Positions 5,404 to 5,855 of a stretch of 5,855 nucleotides of DNA are shown here, in pieces. Numbering within the stretch: the stretch's first letter is position 1; the number at the start of each line of letters is the position of its first letter. The DNA is from an uncultured Collinsella sp. (GTDB lineage: Bacteria > Actinomycetota > Coriobacteriia > Coriobacteriales > Coriobacteriaceae): assembly GCA_900764415.1 (NCBI GenBank), contig CAAFOA010000045.1, forward strand, positions 1 to 5,855, in the 5' to 3' direction. The notes below the pieces were generated by a model, which worked only from the letters and a program-made list of their open reading frames with translations, did no database searches and was not told the origin of the DNA. A program made the translations under genes and the position numbers.

Positions 5404-5603
5404 GTGCATTTTTGGGAGTATTCAACATGCCCGACAGCTTCGGGCGCCACGTAAATGCCAAAGACCGCGAATATCCCCGCAAATCAAACGCTGTCAGCCC
5501 ATAACCACGCCCATCATTCGTAGAAAACATCGAGAAATCCCGATTTTTCGCCCGAAGTCGGTATGCAGGGGCCTTCGATTGCAGAATACTCGCAAAAATG
5601 CAC
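5404..5603. repeat. 200-bp element with 20-bp terminal inverted repeats
   Basis: GTGCATTTTTGGGAGTATTC (5404-5423) is the reverse complement of 5584-5603 with one mismatch. A second nested pair lies inside: CCGACAGCTTCGGGCG (5431-5446) against CGCCCGAAGTCGG (5549-5561), equal apart from a three-base insertion. Local hairpins occur at 5429-5445 and 5531-5550. The element is open on both strands, but no start site with a ribosome-binding sequence was found. The layout is that of a MITE or other non-coding palindromic element. No convincing target duplication is seen. Confidence 0.55.
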
Positions 5604-5641
5604 GTCGCCACCACCCCCACATGGCGCGAACCAAAACAAAA

Positions 5642-5661
5642 GCGCGGCCAAAAGGCCGCGC
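5642..5661 (-). terminator. Intrinsic terminator of a minus-strand unit entering from the right
   Basis: On the minus strand GCGCGGCC-TTTT-GGCCGCGC is followed by TTTTGTTTTGG. This is a clear 8-bp GC-rich stem with U-tract. The plus-strand reading has only a poor tail. It implies a minus-strand transcript from beyond 5786. Confidence 0.75.
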
Positions 5662-5786
5662 GCCATCTTTATTCAGATCTATATTGCCCGTAACGACTGC
5701 GCCGAGGTAACGCAGGCCCGGGGGCGACCTTCCTTTCCGGCGCACTCCGCAGGACGAAAGAACCCCCGCCGCACGTAGTTGAACTG

Positions 5787-5855
5787 CTGTCTCTTATACA
5801 CATCTCCGAGCCCACGAGACTACGCTGCATCTCGTATGCCGTCTTCTGCTTGAAA
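5787..5855. other. Nextera adapter, i7 index and P7 sequence (artefact)
   Basis: 5787-5820 is the Nextera Read-2 adapter, beginning with the Tn5 mosaic end CTGTCTCTTATACACATCT. 5821-5828 is an 8-base index TACGCTGC, which I recall as Nextera XT N721. 5829-5852 is the P7 flow-cell sequence, and AAA at 5853-5855 is read-through past the fragment end. None of it is genomic. Confidence 0.98.

Larger units (their letters stand above)
5373..5786. other. Gene-poor right end
   Basis: I recognise no gene in this stretch of about 410 bp. It holds a 200-bp element with inverted ends (5404-5603), a minus-strand terminator (5642-5661) and about 125 bp of unidentified sequence up to the adapter. Several open frames cross it on both strands (for example minus 5294-5620 and 5494-5745), but they run through the hairpins and lack ribosome sites, so they are not called. 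A minus frame open from the right edge stops at 5669-5671, eight bases before the terminator stem. It could be the last 35 or so codons of an unseen gene, but the peptide is not recognisable. Confidence 0.6.

Noticed and set aside
5294..5620. 108-codon minus-strand open frame
   Set aside because: It runs through the lemA terminator and the 200-bp inverted-end element. It has no clear ribosome site, and its ends are set by the repeat symmetry.
14..5805. Tn5-like composite transposon bounded by inverted mosaic ends
   Set aside because: The ends are continuous with Nextera adapter, index and P7 sequence, and no transposase is present inside.

Overview
The window is an assembled fragment from a Nextera (Tn5-tagmentation) Illumina library. 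Bases 1-32 and 5787-5855 are untrimmed sequencing adapter, so the biological insert is about 33-5786. The insert is GC-rich. It carries a short (about 100 nt) SRP RNA without an Alu domain, a tRNA with an encoded CCA end, and compact genes separated by palindrome-rich spacers. This composition and gene content suggest an actinomycete of the class Coriobacteriia, perhaps Collinsella. That assignment is an inference from gestalt: no rRNA or marker gene is present to prove it.

Layout from left to right. (1) 34-1221, minus: a multidrug-type ABC exporter half-transporter, cut by the adapter just after Walker A. (2) 1474-1574, minus: 4.5S-type SRP RNA (ffs) with a credible promoter and an intrinsic terminator that shares bases with the RNA's 3' arm. 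(3) 1575-2022: a 448-bp spacer with three different inverted-repeat structures. (4) 2023-3804, minus: one continuous 593-residue protein that fuses a TadA-type tRNA adenosine deaminase to a GlxK/GarK-type glycerate kinase. (5) 3856-3945, plus: tRNA-Ser(UGA). (6) 3949-4533, minus: a TetR-family regulator whose 3' end lies 3 bp from the tRNA 3' end. (7) 4534-4745: a divergent regulatory region with an operator-like dyad. (8) 4746-5297, plus: a LemA-family membrane protein followed by a strong hairpin terminator. (9) 5298-5786: a gene-poor stretch with a 200-bp element bounded by 20-bp inverted repeats, a minus-strand terminator, and an unidentified right edge.

The grouping tRNA-Ser / tadA / SRP RNA matches the neighbourhood known from Bacillus subtilis (tRNA-Ser, yaaJ/tadA, scr), so this looks like an old translation/secretion locus. 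Here a glycerate kinase has been fused to tadA and a TetR/LemA divergon lies beside it. The tRNA deaminase domain would make inosine-34 in tRNA-Arg(ACG). The kinase domain would send glycerate into lower glycolysis. No obvious biochemical link joins the two. The most notable observations are the TadA-GlxK fusion, the several distinct palindromic elements in the spacers, and the almost overlapping convergent tRNA and tetR ends.
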